Source: Enoplolaimus lenunculus
Taxonomy: Eukaryota; Nematoda; Enoplea; Enoplida; Thoracostomopsidae
DNA length: 64,000 bases
Reading direction: 5' to 3'
Assembly: GCA_030248215.1 (NCBI GenBank)
Contig: JASANG010000039.1
Coordinates: 124,001-188,000 of the forward strand
Shown here: positions 40,401-50,041 of the stretch, piece after piece
Position numbering within the stretch: position 1 is the stretch's first letter
Layout of the letters: each line of letters begins with the position of its first letter
Translations under genes and position numbers: made by a program
The notes under the pieces: generated by a model
What the model was told of the DNA's origin: nothing
Databases searched by the model: none
Seen by the model: only the letters and a program-made list of their open reading frames with translations

Positions 40401-41851
40401 AAATCTGTTAACATAAATTTCTGCACGACTAAAATACTACCAACAGTACGCAAATGCTATATCCGGTTAATAACGTCCGTCTCCGGTTACGGAAACTAGT
40501 AAAATTAATATCCGGCCAATCCATGCTAACATCACCAGTGTTCTTCTAAATCCGGTTGAAAGTATTTTGTGTCTCTAGAAATTTCGGGAGGGATATATCC
40601 CCTTTATCTCTCGATTTGTATACGTATTAGAATTTTTCTGGTTTAGCACATTGTTATGTAGCTTTTCAACGCAATTTCTACATTTAAATCATAACAATGA
40701 CTGTGGTTCATGTTCATTATACGAGCCTACTCACTAAGCTTAAGCCTAAGCCTAATTATAAGCTTAACCTTAATCGCAAGCCAGAGCCTAAGCTTCCCTG
40801 TCTCGTAGTCCCTAAGGCTTCCTGTCTCCCAGTGGGCAGGCCGCTTCAATTAACATATGGCCTCAATTTTTGTGAACTGAATTAAGAACGATCCCCATAG
40901 CCGCCCCCACTCAATAAATTTTTTGCGTCCCTAGGAAAACGTTAATCCCCTCATAAAAAATGTCAAATCCGTTGATACCGTTGCTGATAATTTTTTAACT
41001 GCTCGTAGCATTTGAGCTACCATTAACTTAACATTGTGGTTCAGTTAGGCTTTGGCTTATGCTTTATGCTTAAGTATCATTGTTTATTTATTAAAAAAAC
41101 ATACACAATTTCTAGAAGAAAGTTGTAAATTTCGTTCAGTTTTAGCAAAACAAAATTTGCAAGTTTATTCTAGAAATTGCATAAGTTTATTAAAATATGA
41201 ACAATTTTAAGCCTAATCATATGCTTCGGTTAAGCTTAAACTTATGCTTTATGCTTAACATTGTTTATATTTTATAAACTCACACAATTCCTAAAATAAA
41301 CTTGCAAATTTCGTTCAGTTAAGCAAGTTTTCAAAAACTTTGCCCAAACCCCAACGTTGTTTTTCTACTCTTCACAACAGTTTTAAATGTTTTTTTCGTA
41401 ACTATATTTTCAGTTGAAACTAATATCGACGTCCCTCCAAGTGCTCAAGAAGCCCTTGAAGTGATTGCGTTCAAATTCGATAGTTTATTCAATCTGCAAG
41501 TTGAACGTCATCCCCGAGACCCTGAGCTCGACACCCAGCCCACCAATAAAAGCTTAACGCAACGTTGCCGTACCCACCGTGGCAGCGAATCAAACTTAAT
41601 TGACAACAATAATAATTGTAAACCGTTGAACTTAAATTCAAATCTATCAAACTTTAATTCAACTCAACTTCAAAGCCACCAAGAGCAGAGCATAAGACGT
41701 TCCTTAAACGGTCATCACGCCGAACTCTTTGCTCACGCGCCTGTTATTGTCCCGTCTCTAGCTGTGATACGCCGACCGTCAGCATCTCGGAATCAAAGTT
41801 GCTCATCGAGTAATTTGAGTCAAATTTCAACTTCCGCCGGATCTGAAATGA
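30326..41851 (+). CDS. RING-HC finger protein, at least four exons
   Basis: Probable RING-type E3 ubiquitin ligase or RING scaffold; not assigned to a named family. Exons are 30326-30626, 31296-31556, 32187-32336 and 41414-41851, with a tentative last exon at 44036-44085. The RING is residues 46-89: C46, C49, C69, H71, C74, C77, C86 and C89, in the order C3HC4, with SSCGHVLCAKC in the centre. It follows a basic Ser/Arg-rich N-terminus of about 40 residues. Behind it come a 29-residue polyasparagine run and Ser/Asn-rich low-complexity sequence, with one more structured stretch (SAQEALEVIAFKFDSLFNL) in exon 4. All introns are phase 1 and all junctions are GT-AG. The N-terminal RING with a TSCGH-like core recalls ZHP-3/RNF212 meiotic RING proteins, but no coiled coil follows, so I do not assign that function. 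Introns are 669, 630 and 9077 bp, filled with MITEs. Confidence 0.8.
30735..30880. repeat. Family M fragment in RING gene intron 1
   Basis: CTTCACGAGCAAAGTGAGCG, AGCTAAAGCAATTTTAGTC and TATCTCTGTTGG match family M; the 60-codon open frame here is not taken as a gene. Confidence 0.4.
31296..31556 (+). CDS. RING protein exon 2 (polyasparagine)
   Basis: Acceptor TTTATTTTACAG at 31284-31295 and donor GCT|GTAAGT at 31557; the phase 1 joins keep exon 1 in frame (EFVRPFARRSLRG). Bases 31358-31444 are 29 uninterrupted AAC codons, followed by a short helix-like stretch (MDQLMSHSKNIEE). The pure codon run is the sort that changes length by slippage, so the count may be polymorphic or assembly-dependent. 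Confidence 0.78.
31584..31815. mobile_element. Family D MITE in RING gene intron 2
   Basis: ATTCGTCAGCCGACAACTTG at the left; AAGTTGTCGGCCGACGAATT at the right, inverted. Interior AAGCGTAATCCTAAGCG arrays in the CCTAAG orientation. Confidence 0.74.
31850..31980. repeat. Family M fragment in RING gene intron 2
   Basis: GCCAAACGCAATTTTAGTAC then GCTTGATACCTGTTGTGGG match family M. Confidence 0.45.
32187..32336 (+). CDS. RING protein exon 3
   Basis: Acceptor TTGTTTTTTCAG ends at 32186; donor CAGG|GTGAGT starts at 32337. The 150-nt exon is phase 1 at both ends, so skipping it would keep frame. It encodes a basic Asn/Arg/Ser-rich segment and then a more ordinary stretch (YRQENVSIFGDLRAN). No domain recognised. 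Confidence 0.75.
32480..32693. mobile_element. Family E MITE in RING gene intron 3
   Basis: AAGCCATATACTCAAAAGC left; inverted AGCCATATTTTCAAATGTG right; internal CACCAGTTAGCGGTAGG and TACAATACCTATCACCAAC arms. Confidence 0.7.
33058..33110. repeat. Family H terminus
   Basis: CAGGGCGTCCGCAGAAATTT followed by ATATTTGGGCGCACCGAAT; partner end not found. Confidence 0.45.
33390..33475. repeat. Family B terminus
   Basis: CTAGCGGCGGATCCGGAAAT and GGGTTGGCAAAAGTTTTAAA; truncated. Confidence 0.4.
34196..34245. repeat. AT-dinucleotide tract
   Basis: TATATATTTATATATATT-type repeats. Confidence 0.8.
34597..34770 (+). mobile_element. Family A TTAGGC-bearing MITE in RING gene intron 3
   Basis: Diverged left GGCCAATAAACAGAACATGG; CCTAAGCCTAAGCCTAAGC array; right CCGCCCCTGATGTTTAAATG. 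TSD not clear. Confidence 0.72.
35121..35470. repeat. Two family I hAT-like termini in the same orientation
   Basis: AGAGGCGTAGCCAGGATTTC at about 35122 and CAGGGGCGTAGGCAG at about 35397, each followed by family I interior (GAACGAGCGTAGCGAGCG in the second). Confidence 0.45.
35605..35771. mobile_element. Family G hAT-like MITE with TSD
   Basis: CAGTGCCAGAGATGGC left and inverted CAGGGCCGGAGCAACC right. TSDs GTGGCCGC (35597-35604) and GTGGCTGC (35772-35779), 7 of 8. Confidence 0.8.
35960..36150 (+). mobile_element. Family A TTAGGC-bearing MITE, complete
   Basis: GGCCAGTGTAAAGGAACAGG left; inverted GGCCCATGTAAAGATCAGG right. Flanks TATTTGCC (35952-35959) and GATTTGCC (36151-36158), 7 of 8. 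Two CCTAAGCC arrays separated by AGAATGAGTTGATT. Confidence 0.84.
36707..36885. mobile_element. Family B hAT-like MITE
   Basis: CGTATCCGCATATTTCTGAC left; GCTCTGAATCCGCTAGCGG right; interior GTTATAAAACGCAATTTTTA and TGCATGCTGTATATATG. Confidence 0.68.
37326..37532 (+). mobile_element. Family A TTAGGC-bearing MITE
   Basis: Left AACAATGTACAGAACTGGGG, right CCGCCCCTGATCTTAACATG and GGCC. Flanking AAAGCAAG and CCAGCAAG match at 6 of 8. Arrays as in other copies. Confidence 0.8.
37655..37713. repeat. AT-dinucleotide tract
   Basis: TATATATGTATATATAAATA-type repeats. Confidence 0.8.
37865..38244. mobile_element. Family I hAT-like element, both termini
   Basis: CAGAGCGTCGTAGTCATGAT left and inverted CAGGGTCGTAGCCAGGATTA right, 380 bp. 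No clear TSD. Interior has no transposase similarity. Confidence 0.66.
38395..38500 (-). repeat. Family F repeat
   Basis: AATTTTCAACCTTGCTTGC and AAAAGCCTTGTATGC are complements of the family F core. Confidence 0.55.
38783..39205. mobile_element. Family P GC-rich element interrupted by a family H element
   Basis: Left GGTTTGAAACCGGCCCGA, right inverted GGTTGGAACCGGCCCGAG; GC-rich GGGCCCGGT and GGGCCCAAGCC arms. The middle (about 38932-39092) is a family H insertion (GTCTCCACGGGGGTGCAC to AATAATTCGGTGGGC), so P is older. Confidence 0.65.
39750..39835. repeat. Family G fragment
   Basis: ACCGAAGCAGCCACCCCCAT and CACACCCTAACAATTTTTC match one half of family G. Confidence 0.45.
40240..40580. repeat. 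Diverged repeat with CCGGTTCCGG motifs
   Basis: TCCGGTTCCGGTTTAATATC and TAATATCCGGCCAATCC occur; resembles the CCGGAGCCGGATATT part of 54850-54900. A GCTACGATTTTGTTTCGGGA terminus at 40252 is like 62308. Confidence 0.35.
40725..40830. repeat. Degenerate family A array
   Basis: AAGCTTAAGCCTAAGCCTAA then AGAGCCTAAGC; flanks unrecognised. Confidence 0.45.
41038..41335. repeat. Duplicated segment upstream of RING exon 4
   Basis: Two diverged copies (about 41038-41155 and 41227-41335) share CTTATGCTTTATGCTTAA, CATTGTTTAT, ACACAATT and AAATTTCGTTCAGTT. The second ends about 80 bp before the exon 4 acceptor. Confidence 0.6.
41414..41851 (+). CDS. RING protein exon 4
   Basis: Acceptor ATATTTTCAG ends at 41413 after a 9.1-kb intron. 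The first two bases complete a GTT valine codon with exon 3, and 145 codons follow. Contains SAQEALEVIAFKFDSLFNL and a long Asn/Ser/Gln-rich tail. The strong donor A|GTAAGTT at 41852 again leaves phase 1. If it is not used, the frame stops at 41863-41865 (four residues later), which would be the C-terminus instead. Confidence 0.72.
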
Positions 41852-42017
41852 GTAAGTTGCTATAGAGAAAAAGTTTACAACTGCGAGAGTATCTAGCGAA
41901 AAGGGGAGGTAAACGTCGCCGCCAGAAAAATTTTTGATGAACATTTGGTATGGTTCCAAATTAATGCCCAGGCGTTGAAAGTACAATCATGAAATTCCTT
42001 TCCAAATAATGGTGGTG

Positions 42018-42183
42018 GTTCACATCAGTCACTGTCCGTCACTGTCCGGCACCGTCCGTACACGTACGTCACCGTCCGTCACCATACGGTATGGTACGCG
42101 AGTAATTACTTACGTACCGCACGCTGACGTACGATGACGGACGGCGCCGGACGATGACGGACGGCACCGAACGTCATCAGAAG
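42018..42183. mobile_element. Family C foldback in RING gene intron 4
   Basis: CACTGTCCGTCACTGTCCGG arm at the left, GACGGACGGCGCCGGACG arm at the right and the shared ACCATACGGTATGGTACG centre. The arms are complementary, so a long hairpin is expected. Confidence 0.68.
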
Positions 42184-42549
42184 TTTCGCGCCAACCTAAA
42201 CATTGAATGTTAATCAACGTTAACTTTTTGTTTAACTTCGATTCGACCCCGTCCTTGGAAACCCTAACCGTGTTTATCCTCTGACATTACCGTCTTCCAT
42301 CGGTTCACAGTGAATGCTTTTAACCTTGGGTATTAGGTAGTTTTACTCAAGTTTTTGAGTTTTATTTTAGAAAAAAAACTATATTTTTAACGATGATAAC
42401 TTAAACCTCAATTTTCGTCTATTATTTGCGACATATTTTACTATTTTTTGTAACTTTAATTCATAAACTTTTTACTACTGTTTTGAGAGGTATCAAGGTT
42501 AATGTGTAGTATTTTAGAATATACTTTTAGTATCTATAAGTTCGGGCCC

Positions 42550-42690
42550 GTAGCCACAGGCAGGCCTGGGGGGCGACGCCAGTCAAGTTGGAAGAAGTTC
42601 GACCGTCTAGAAAATTTTCAACCTTGCTTGTAGTCGTCAAAAACTGTTGTATTCCCTTCCTGTAACAAATTTAGCATTTCCCTAGGATGG
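42550..42690 (-). repeat. Family F repeat
   Basis: GAAAATTTTCAACCTTGCTT and AAAACTGTTGTATTCCC are complements of the family F core. Confidence 0.5.
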
Positions 42691-43316
42691 TGGGCTGCTT
42701 AAGTTACTGTATGGGCTTCAGCCAATATTTTTATTTCTTAGACTTGTCATTTTCGGTAACATAGTCTTTTAATACGTACCATACCAACGCATATGTTATG
42801 TACTAAACAGCTACTTGTCCCAGTTGCCAACTGAATTTTCTCGAGCACAACAACCATTTTTGAAAACTTTTCAAATTTATTAATGAAACAGTGCCCCGTT
42901 GGTCCCTGAAATGACTGTGTCGGTGATTTGCGGGTACCTCCCGGATCTCTGTAATCCAAAAGACAAAGAAAATAGTTTTGATTGTGGCGTACTTTGAATT
43001 GGCTTAAAGTTAAAATATTAACGTTTAAATTCCCAAAAAATTTCGGACTTCAAAACAGTTAAAACGAAATCCACACCAAAGATAAGCAATCTTAAAGCCA
43101 AATTTACGTCTAACTTGCGTCTGTGTTTGGCATTTATCAGGAGAAAAAGATACTTGTAGCGGTGTCATGCGAGGAACGTGTACAGCGGATATATCAACTT
43201 CACGAAATTACTAGAGAAGCAAGAAAAAAGCACTTTTAACAGACTTTAGAATAACCTTCACGATTGTATAAAAGTGAAATCATTTTTTGCATAAGGTTAT
43301 AACCTCCCCTAACTGA

Positions 43317-43381
43317 AATCCTGGCAACGTCCCTGATTGGCTGGCGTGAATCCTGGCTGCGATCCCTGATTGGCTGGCGTG
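43317..43381 (+). repeat. Tandem duplication of a transposon terminus, 32-bp unit, two copies
   Basis: AATCCTGGC, ACG or GCG, then TCCCTGATTGGCTGGCGTG repeated twice. The first half is the family I right terminus. Confidence 0.75.
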
Positions 43382-44035
43382 AGCTTATTTATGATATTAT
43401 GTTTTATCAGCTTTAATATAACAGCTTAGTCATTGTTTCTGTATTAATTTATCCGATCAGGTTGTCTAAAATTAAAAGTTGTAAACGTGTTAAACTTTTA
43501 AGTCTTTATTGCTTAAATAAAGATAAGAAAAATTGTTTTAAAACCATCGGAAACAGGCGCAGGAAATTCATTTGGTACCATGAGCCTTCGCACCGACACT
43601 ATTTTTGAATCCCGAAAAAGATTTGCCCAAAAATACTTTCGCTAACCAGATGGTCCGGCATCAGTTATCCGGCGTTAAAACATTTTGGCTTAGAATTCGT
43701 GCGTAAAAGGTTTTGTTTTTAAACCAAAATTGTGTATTTAAAACGAAGCATGATGGGGGTACCTAATGAATTTTTAGTTCAATCTAATACGTTGTTCTGA
43801 CTACTCGGATATCTTACTCCGTATTCTGACAAAATACTGTTTCTATGGAACGTAGGTTTGGAAAAAATATTTTTATAAGGTTTCGTGTTAAGAAATGCAG
43901 AATAGCCGGTTAGGCGTACACTTTGAGTGTAAAAAATGTTTACATTTATGTATATATACATATGTAATTGTAGGAGGAAACTTTTCCTGTAACAACCAAA
44001 CGTTTTGAATTAATTTTGTGCATTTTGTCTCTCAG

Positions 44036-44085
44036 GGAAGCACGCTGCAGCTTCCTTCAACGTCCGCATTTTGAAAACACACTAA
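44036..44085 (+). CDS. Tentative terminal exon of the RING protein
   Basis: First strong acceptor after exon 4 in the right phase (TTTTGTCTCTCAG, ending 44035). Joined in phase 1 it reads RKHAAASFNVRILKTH and stops at TAA 44083-44085. No AATAAA was seen close behind. Weaker in-phase acceptors farther on (for example before 48806 and before 56430) are alternatives. Confidence 0.3.
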
Positions 44086-44639
44086 GCATGATGAGGTTTT
44101 CGCCGCAAACCCCACATTAAGCTGTTCATTATTCAGACAGCTAGAATTGCTCTTAAAGTAGTTTTGGACTGTTTTGGTGTATGAGACGAAGGTCGCGTAG
44201 CGTGGGGGATTGGATTCAAAAGGTATGAGATCATGGTTTCCGTGTCATGATAAATTCAAATGTGCCCTTTACAGATTACCAGATTTGCAAGCTAGTCTTT
44301 TACTAATTAGCATCATATTCAGTTAGACTTGGCGTTTCTGATTAAATCATGAGCGATCAGAATTTCAAATGACGCTCAGTAATTTTATTTCGAAGGATAT
44401 AGCGTCATAGCAAAAAACTTTTGAACTCTAAAATTGAGCAGATTCATTCTAAAGCATGTAAGAGTGCCTTTTTATCATCGTTTCAGAAATTTGAGAGAAT
44501 AATCCATCGTATACCATGCCTTGTATACACCCCTCGTTATGAGGACTGCGACTACCTCCAAGTGGTCGAAATGGTTTAGGCGTACGATATACACATGCTC
44601 ACTCGCTATATTCTTCTTGCACTTATACGTCACCGAAGC

Positions 44640-44755
44640 GAGCCGATAGCCAGCTAACCTTGCTATGGCAATAAAAAACTTTAGTAGGGGCATACAAGGA
44701 TTTCAACTGATATACCCTCAGGTTGAAAGTTTCTTAAGGGGGCAACGTTGAATAA
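44640..44755. repeat. Family F repeat
   Basis: GGGGCATACAAGGATTTCAA and GTTGAAAGTTTCTTAAGGGG. Confidence 0.5.
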
Positions 44756-45520
44756 CTGCAAAAACTTTTGGATCAAGTGACAAGCTCTAGAAATGAAATA
44801 ACGGCTCTACATATTCGCTTTCTGCTTTAATTATATATATCACTGCTGTTGTGTTATTGTCCCACTCACAGTTCTAGAATTGTAATATCCTACCACATTT
44901 CTCACACGCGAACTGGAAAATTAGAAAAATGGAAAAATACCGAGGAATAGTAAGCACACATTGTTTTTGTTTGTCTATAGCCATAATACATGCATATATG
45001 TATACATGTGTATATCTACAATATAAATTATATACGGTTTTTGTTTTTGTCAGTTTCCTAACCCAGTGAGCTCCAAGGCCGGGTGTCCGGAGGAGACCGT
45101 ACCGATGTATTTGGGTCGGCGGGGGCCGTTTCTGAAAACGTGACCAAGATAAGGTTTCGAGTATGACAATTAGCAAAGTGTCTGTTTAATAAAACCATGT
45201 CTTTTGAGAGTAAATGTCAATTCATATTTGGGGGAGTGAGGGCCTTTTTTCCTTCCGCTGGGTGCACCCCTGCTGGCATGGTGGTGTGAATGACAGGATG
45301 GTTAATTTATCTGGCATATGGTGCTTAGTATTGGGCTTATATAAGCTTAATTTAAACGAAATACCTACCGAGCTCTTCTTTTGGCGGCTACGCCTTTGAA
45401 CAACAGGGATTAGCTGATCGTACAAATACGGTAGAATGTCGAATAATATTTTCAATTTTAAATTAATTTGAAAATACTCAGCGGTGTTTTATTTTATTTC
45501 AGGGTGTAGAAGAAGGTATG

Positions 45521-45706
45521 CAGGCAAGTCGACGCCCGACAACTTGTAATACGAAATTTCATTGACTCATCAATTTGTCGCCCGTCATCATGCTTTAGGT
45601 TTAGGGTTAGGATTACGCTTAGGATTATGCTTAGGTTTATTTATAGGCTTTAGGACACTGTTGTGCGGCAAGTTGTCGAGCAACGACCGTAAATGATCAT
45701 GATGGG
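45521..45706. mobile_element. Family D MITE
   Basis: CGACGCCCGACAACTTGTAA left; TGCGGCAAGTTGTCG right; interior TTTAGGGTTAGGATTACGC then TTAGGATTATGCTTAGG. Confidence 0.68.
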
Positions 45707-45856
45707 TCATAATTTTTTGGGTACGAAGATTTAGCGCTATTATCGACTTTATTTTTTATCTCAGTGGAACTATTTGGCTTTTGCTGATCAGTGGCCAAAT
45801 TCTTTATTGTGAAGTTACACATTTATGTAGACTGTTTTTAAGCGAAGAATTCGGAA

Positions 45857-46118
45857 ACCCATTCACATGTGCAAGTTTTTTCAACAATAACTCGAAAGTG
45901 CACTTTTAAGTTGCAAATGTTTGTATCTAAAACTTGCAGCTGCAACTTACAGCTGCATGTTTTGTAATGGGATGTCGATTCAAACTTGCAGCTGTAACTT
46001 CTGACTGCGAAAACATATACGTGCAGTTTACAGCTGTAAGTTGTTTCAGTGAAAAATTTGCACGTCCAAATTGCAATTGCGATTTCTCGCTGCAAATGCT
46101 TGCACGTGTGAATGGGGA
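45857..46118. repeat. Family L foldback element
   Basis: Ends are inverted: CCATTCACATGTGCAAG at the left and the complement of CTTGCACGTGTGAATGG at the right. The interior repeats GCAGCTG and ACAGCTG. A compact imperfect palindrome, best copy of the family here. Confidence 0.65.
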
Positions 46119-46119
46119 T

Positions 46120-47315
46120 TTAAATTTTATAGAAGATGCCAAAATTGTTTCTCGGCAAGGTTTTGCTTATCTTGTACTTGTTGGCTGGAGGGCACGAATA
46201 TATATCGCTATGGAAATAAACTACAATCATTACAAGCCTTTCCAGCAAATGTGTTATCGCTTGCTGTTGTCACACTTTCACTTTAGAAATAGTATGGAAT
46301 TCAGGAATTTTTTAAACAACGTGTGGCCCTGAAAACTTAAAACCCAAGCGACCAAGATAAGCCAGCTTCAAGGACCAAAAGTATCGAAATGTTAGCAAAT
46401 ATATTCCGCGTGGTAGGGGGCCACGGGCCAATTCTGGCGCTCACCCCCCTTCTTTTCCGCCATTCACGACATACTACTGGTCTTTGCATGAAATTACTAA
46501 ATCGTATCTAATTCAATTACTCAAATGAATGGTGGAAAAAATAGTTTTGCGGAACTTTCATTCATAAATTGGATTTATGTTTTGCGTGCGCTAGGCTTAC
46601 TCTATTTTTACCAATGAAACTCTCTAAATCACAAGAAGTTGGTATACTACATTAGCAGTAAACAAATTCTAGTTAATGTTCCATTTTGAGTACAAAAATT
46701 CAAAGAAAGAGCAATATTCAAGGTATGCAACAGCCTTATGGATTCTAGAAGTCGTAGCTAATTTCTCGTTTTTCATTGACTCGTTTGCAAAAAAACTTTT
46801 CATTGAGGTTCCACACTCCATATATACTTATGGGTACTTCCATGGTGCCCAGTGGTCCCTTATTCAAATTTCATTGCATTGCTTGACAGTTCCAGACCTA
46901 AAAATTAAGAACAGACGCCTCGCGCGATATGTAATAGTAAAAAACAGCTCACGAACGATCAGCCAAACGCAATTTTAGTACTAAATCTTAAGAAAAAGTT
47001 TGATTTGATGCCTTTTGGGTGCCATGATCTGACTGTTCCCATTAACATCCGACAGCATCCCACAGATACTGCAACAATTTATCGCTAAGAAATTGCACGT
47101 AAAATCGATTGCGAAAATAGCACACAATTAAGCTGGAAATTGAATTTGAAATAGAAAACTGTGATTTTGTGAAATTGGGACAAAGAAATTCAAAGACCAA
47201 GCAAAGGAAAGCTCGTGGCTAAAGCGTGTGTATTCGCGGGGCTACAGAGCCCCAATAATAAATTTGCAAAGTGGGACACGGGTTACTCACAGTTAAGGTG
47301 AACAGCCAACAACAG
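46120..47315. other. Gene-free stretch with a family M fragment
   Basis: Family M near 46925-47050 (GCCAAACGCAATTTTAGTAC). A 100-codon frame at 46676-46978 ends inside that repeat and shows no family, so it is not called. Confidence 0.4.
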
Positions 47316-48054
47316 ATATATAAAGATATATTCATATATATACGTAGAAAAATAGAGTAAATGAAAAAATATTCCCAGTGCAATGTTTTTACTGTTCAGA
47401 GGAGGGGGTGCTGTCCCCCCGCCCCCTGTTTGTGTCTATGTATGGCGATAGCTTTTGTGAAACTAAAAGCTGCGTTCAACTTATAAGGCTGACTTAGTGC
47501 CGTTTATTTTGCTTACTTTTGGTTATTATAAGCAAGATACATCAGCCTGAGGTGTAGCTAGGATTTCAATCCTGTAGGGTAGAACTTTTAAGAAACATTT
47601 TTTAGGAAACGTTCACTGTTAAAAATTAAATGACGAAATCAGTCGGGAACGTGGCTTTGATTTCTGTGCGGTAAGCTGCTATAAACATCAGGTGAATAAT
47701 GTTTTGAATCTGAGATCATCATGGTTATCCTAAATCCTGTTAAAATGGCTTTTATCTTGTCTTCCGACAAATTTCGGCGGAGAATATTTCTTCTCTATCG
47801 CATAGATTCATCATATGCGCTGAAATTTAAACCAATTTATTAGTTTAATGTTTTTAAGATGGGCGTGTTTTGAAACGATTTCTTTTCGTTGTTGACAATT
47901 TTTTATTTAAAGCTCATATGTTGTCAAACCTTGAATTCTGAGTGTTATTTTCTGTAAAATTTTCATCGATTTGTATATTTTTTGCGTAAACTAATGCATT
48001 ATTGTCACAAAGATTATGCTTGTAATTTTAGATTATAATATATTTATATTACAT

Positions 48055-48533
48055 CAGGAGCGCAGTCATGATTTTATTTCGCAATCATATAACCTCATGT
48101 AAAAGTTTTTTTACGAGCAAGCGAGAAAATTTTATAGTATTGTAATATATAAATAAATGTATATATATACGTATATATATACGTATATATGTATGTATAC
48201 ATATATATGCCCGAATACATTTAGAATTGGTGATTTTTATAAAGAATAAAACTGAGGTTAATCTGGAATTCTCGAATGATTAACGTAAAAATACAGTGAC
48301 GATTTGTTGTCGAACTGCAGCATATAAAAATTTTGGCAATTTTTGAGAAAGAAATTGGGATTCTAAATTTTGAAATTTGAAATAATTTTGTGATTATAAA
48401 AATAAAACTTGTCAACCGGACGGTGCATCAGTCTCTTATTTTAGTTCTAGTGACACAGATTTAAAAGGCGCGGCTGTATGTATAAAAAATGAGGCTGCTG
48501 TCTTCCGATATAAGATCTTGGTTACGCCCCCTG
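48055..48533. mobile_element. Family I hAT-like element, both termini
   Basis: CAGGAGCGCAGTCATGATTT left and inverted CAGGGGGCGTAACCAAGATC right, 479 bp; interior contains an AT microsatellite (48142-48208). No clear TSD. Confidence 0.58.
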
Positions 48534-48719
48534 TTAAACGCTAAAATTGCCGTGTAAATCAAACTTGAATCACAGTGCTTAGAAATACTAAATTTTTCAA
48601 AAATTCTAATATTAATCGTGTAGAATTTTATGGTCAAAGCTTCAATTTTATGGGTTAAAATTATTGTTTATATTTAGAAAGGTTTTATGTTTGTTTGAAT
48701 AGAAATATCTCCATTATAC

Positions 48720-48772
48720 CAGATATACATATATATATTTATATATATATGTATATATATTTATATATATGA
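48720..48772. repeat. AT-dinucleotide tract
   Basis: ATATACATATATATATTTAT-type repeats. Confidence 0.85.
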
Positions 48773-49109
48773 ACATGTATTGATCCCCGGTTCTTGTCTC
48801 TTCAGATAAACCTGTATTGGTTCTTGTTATTTAATAAAGTGTGGCATGGGTTTGGTTTTTCCCTCGCTTCGCTTGCTCAATTTTTTTACACTTTTCCGAT
48901 AAAAATATAGTATGTTTTCTTTTTCGTGAGCGAATTTTGCAGGCCATTCTATCGATTGAGTAAATCCGGTATTTCTTTCACTATTCGGTTCCGACACAAA
49001 ATATGGTATTTTTCAGATTACAGCTCGGAATGCTTCAACATTTTTGCCATAACCAATACTAAAGTGTTTGCGCTTTTAAAATTTCGTTTCTGCTCTCAAT
49101 TCCCAAATT

Positions 49110-49282
49110 GGCCCATGTATAGAACAGGGCCGGATCGTTTACCGGCGGGGCTGAAATAGAGTCAGTTTCAGCTTTAGACTAACGTTTTTGCTTAGGCTTA
49201 GGCTTAGGCGTAGGGTTAGGGTTAAGCTTAGGCTTAGGAATATGCTTATCCTACTGTACCGGACCTGTTCTATACATTAGCC
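49110..49282 (-). mobile_element. Family A TTAGGC-bearing MITE, reverse orientation
   Basis: GGCCCATGTATAGAACAGGG left and inverted GGCTAATGTATAGAACAGG right. Array runs GCTTAGGCTTAGGCTTAGG, then a TAGGGTTAGGG variant. Flanks CCCAAATT and TCAAAATC, 5 of 8. Confidence 0.8.
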
Positions 49283-49587
49283 TCAAAATCAATACCATAG
49301 CCGTAAAGTATTTAATATTTTATTGGATTTCAAGACATTTTTCTCATTCAATGTTTTTTTATACTTTTAAGACATTTTTTCACAACACTTAGTGTCATTT
49401 TAAATTTCATAAATTCATTTTATGACAATCCTTATTCACAATTCCTAAAATTTCTAAGCTAATTTTGTGCACTGATTACTTTATTTTGTAATGTTTTTTA
49501 TTGAACTGCAAACAATGCAATAAAAATGAAAAAAATTAATGTGTCATATTTAGCAAAATGCGATGATATCACAACTTTTCTGCCAGG

Positions 49588-49660
49588 AGCTGTATTCTCA
49601 ATTGTGTGTAGCACCTATCTCCAGTCAGTACCTATTAATAGGTTATTGAAACAAATCAGG
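49588..49660. repeat. Family E fragment
   Basis: CTGTATTCTCAATTGTGTGT and AGCACCTATCTCCAGT; only one arm present. Confidence 0.5.
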
Positions 49661-49689
49661 TGAAGGCACCTTAGGTTGTCAAACTCTGT

Positions 49690-49823
49690 CCAAATGTGAA
49701 GGCCGTTACAGTAGTATTAGCATATTTGTAAGCCTAAGCTTAACCAAAAATAGTCTAAAGTTTAAACTTACTCTATTTAGTGCCGCAGAAAAACGTTCCG
49801 CGCCTGATCATTACATACGCCAA
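49690..49823 (+). mobile_element. Family A MITE, shortened
   Basis: GTCCAAATGTGAAGGCCG left, AGCCTAAGCTTAACC array, ACGTTCCGCGCCTGATCATT right. Confidence 0.62.
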
Positions 49824-50041
49824 AAGCAGGACCGAACTAGAGGTGGTACCCTCTGGAGTTGGCAAATTAAAATCAGCCCTCCTCCGATGATTTGGATCAC
49901 TACATTACAAACTTAAGCCGACGCGCTTTGTTTTAAGAAGACTGGGCTCACCATTACTTCACTGACATATTTTGTAATCAGATAAAATCTGATAAACCGT
50001 GAGATATATTCGTTTAAAATTCGAACATATACAGTGGCGGA

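Noticed and set aside
45483-45540. In-phase acceptor (TTTTATTTCAG) as last RING exon
   Set aside because: Reads a stop after two further codons, and a nearer, stronger acceptor exists before 44036.
49180-49250. Chromosome end (true telomere)
   Set aside because: The TTAGGC runs are short, degenerate, in both orientations and bounded by transposon termini.
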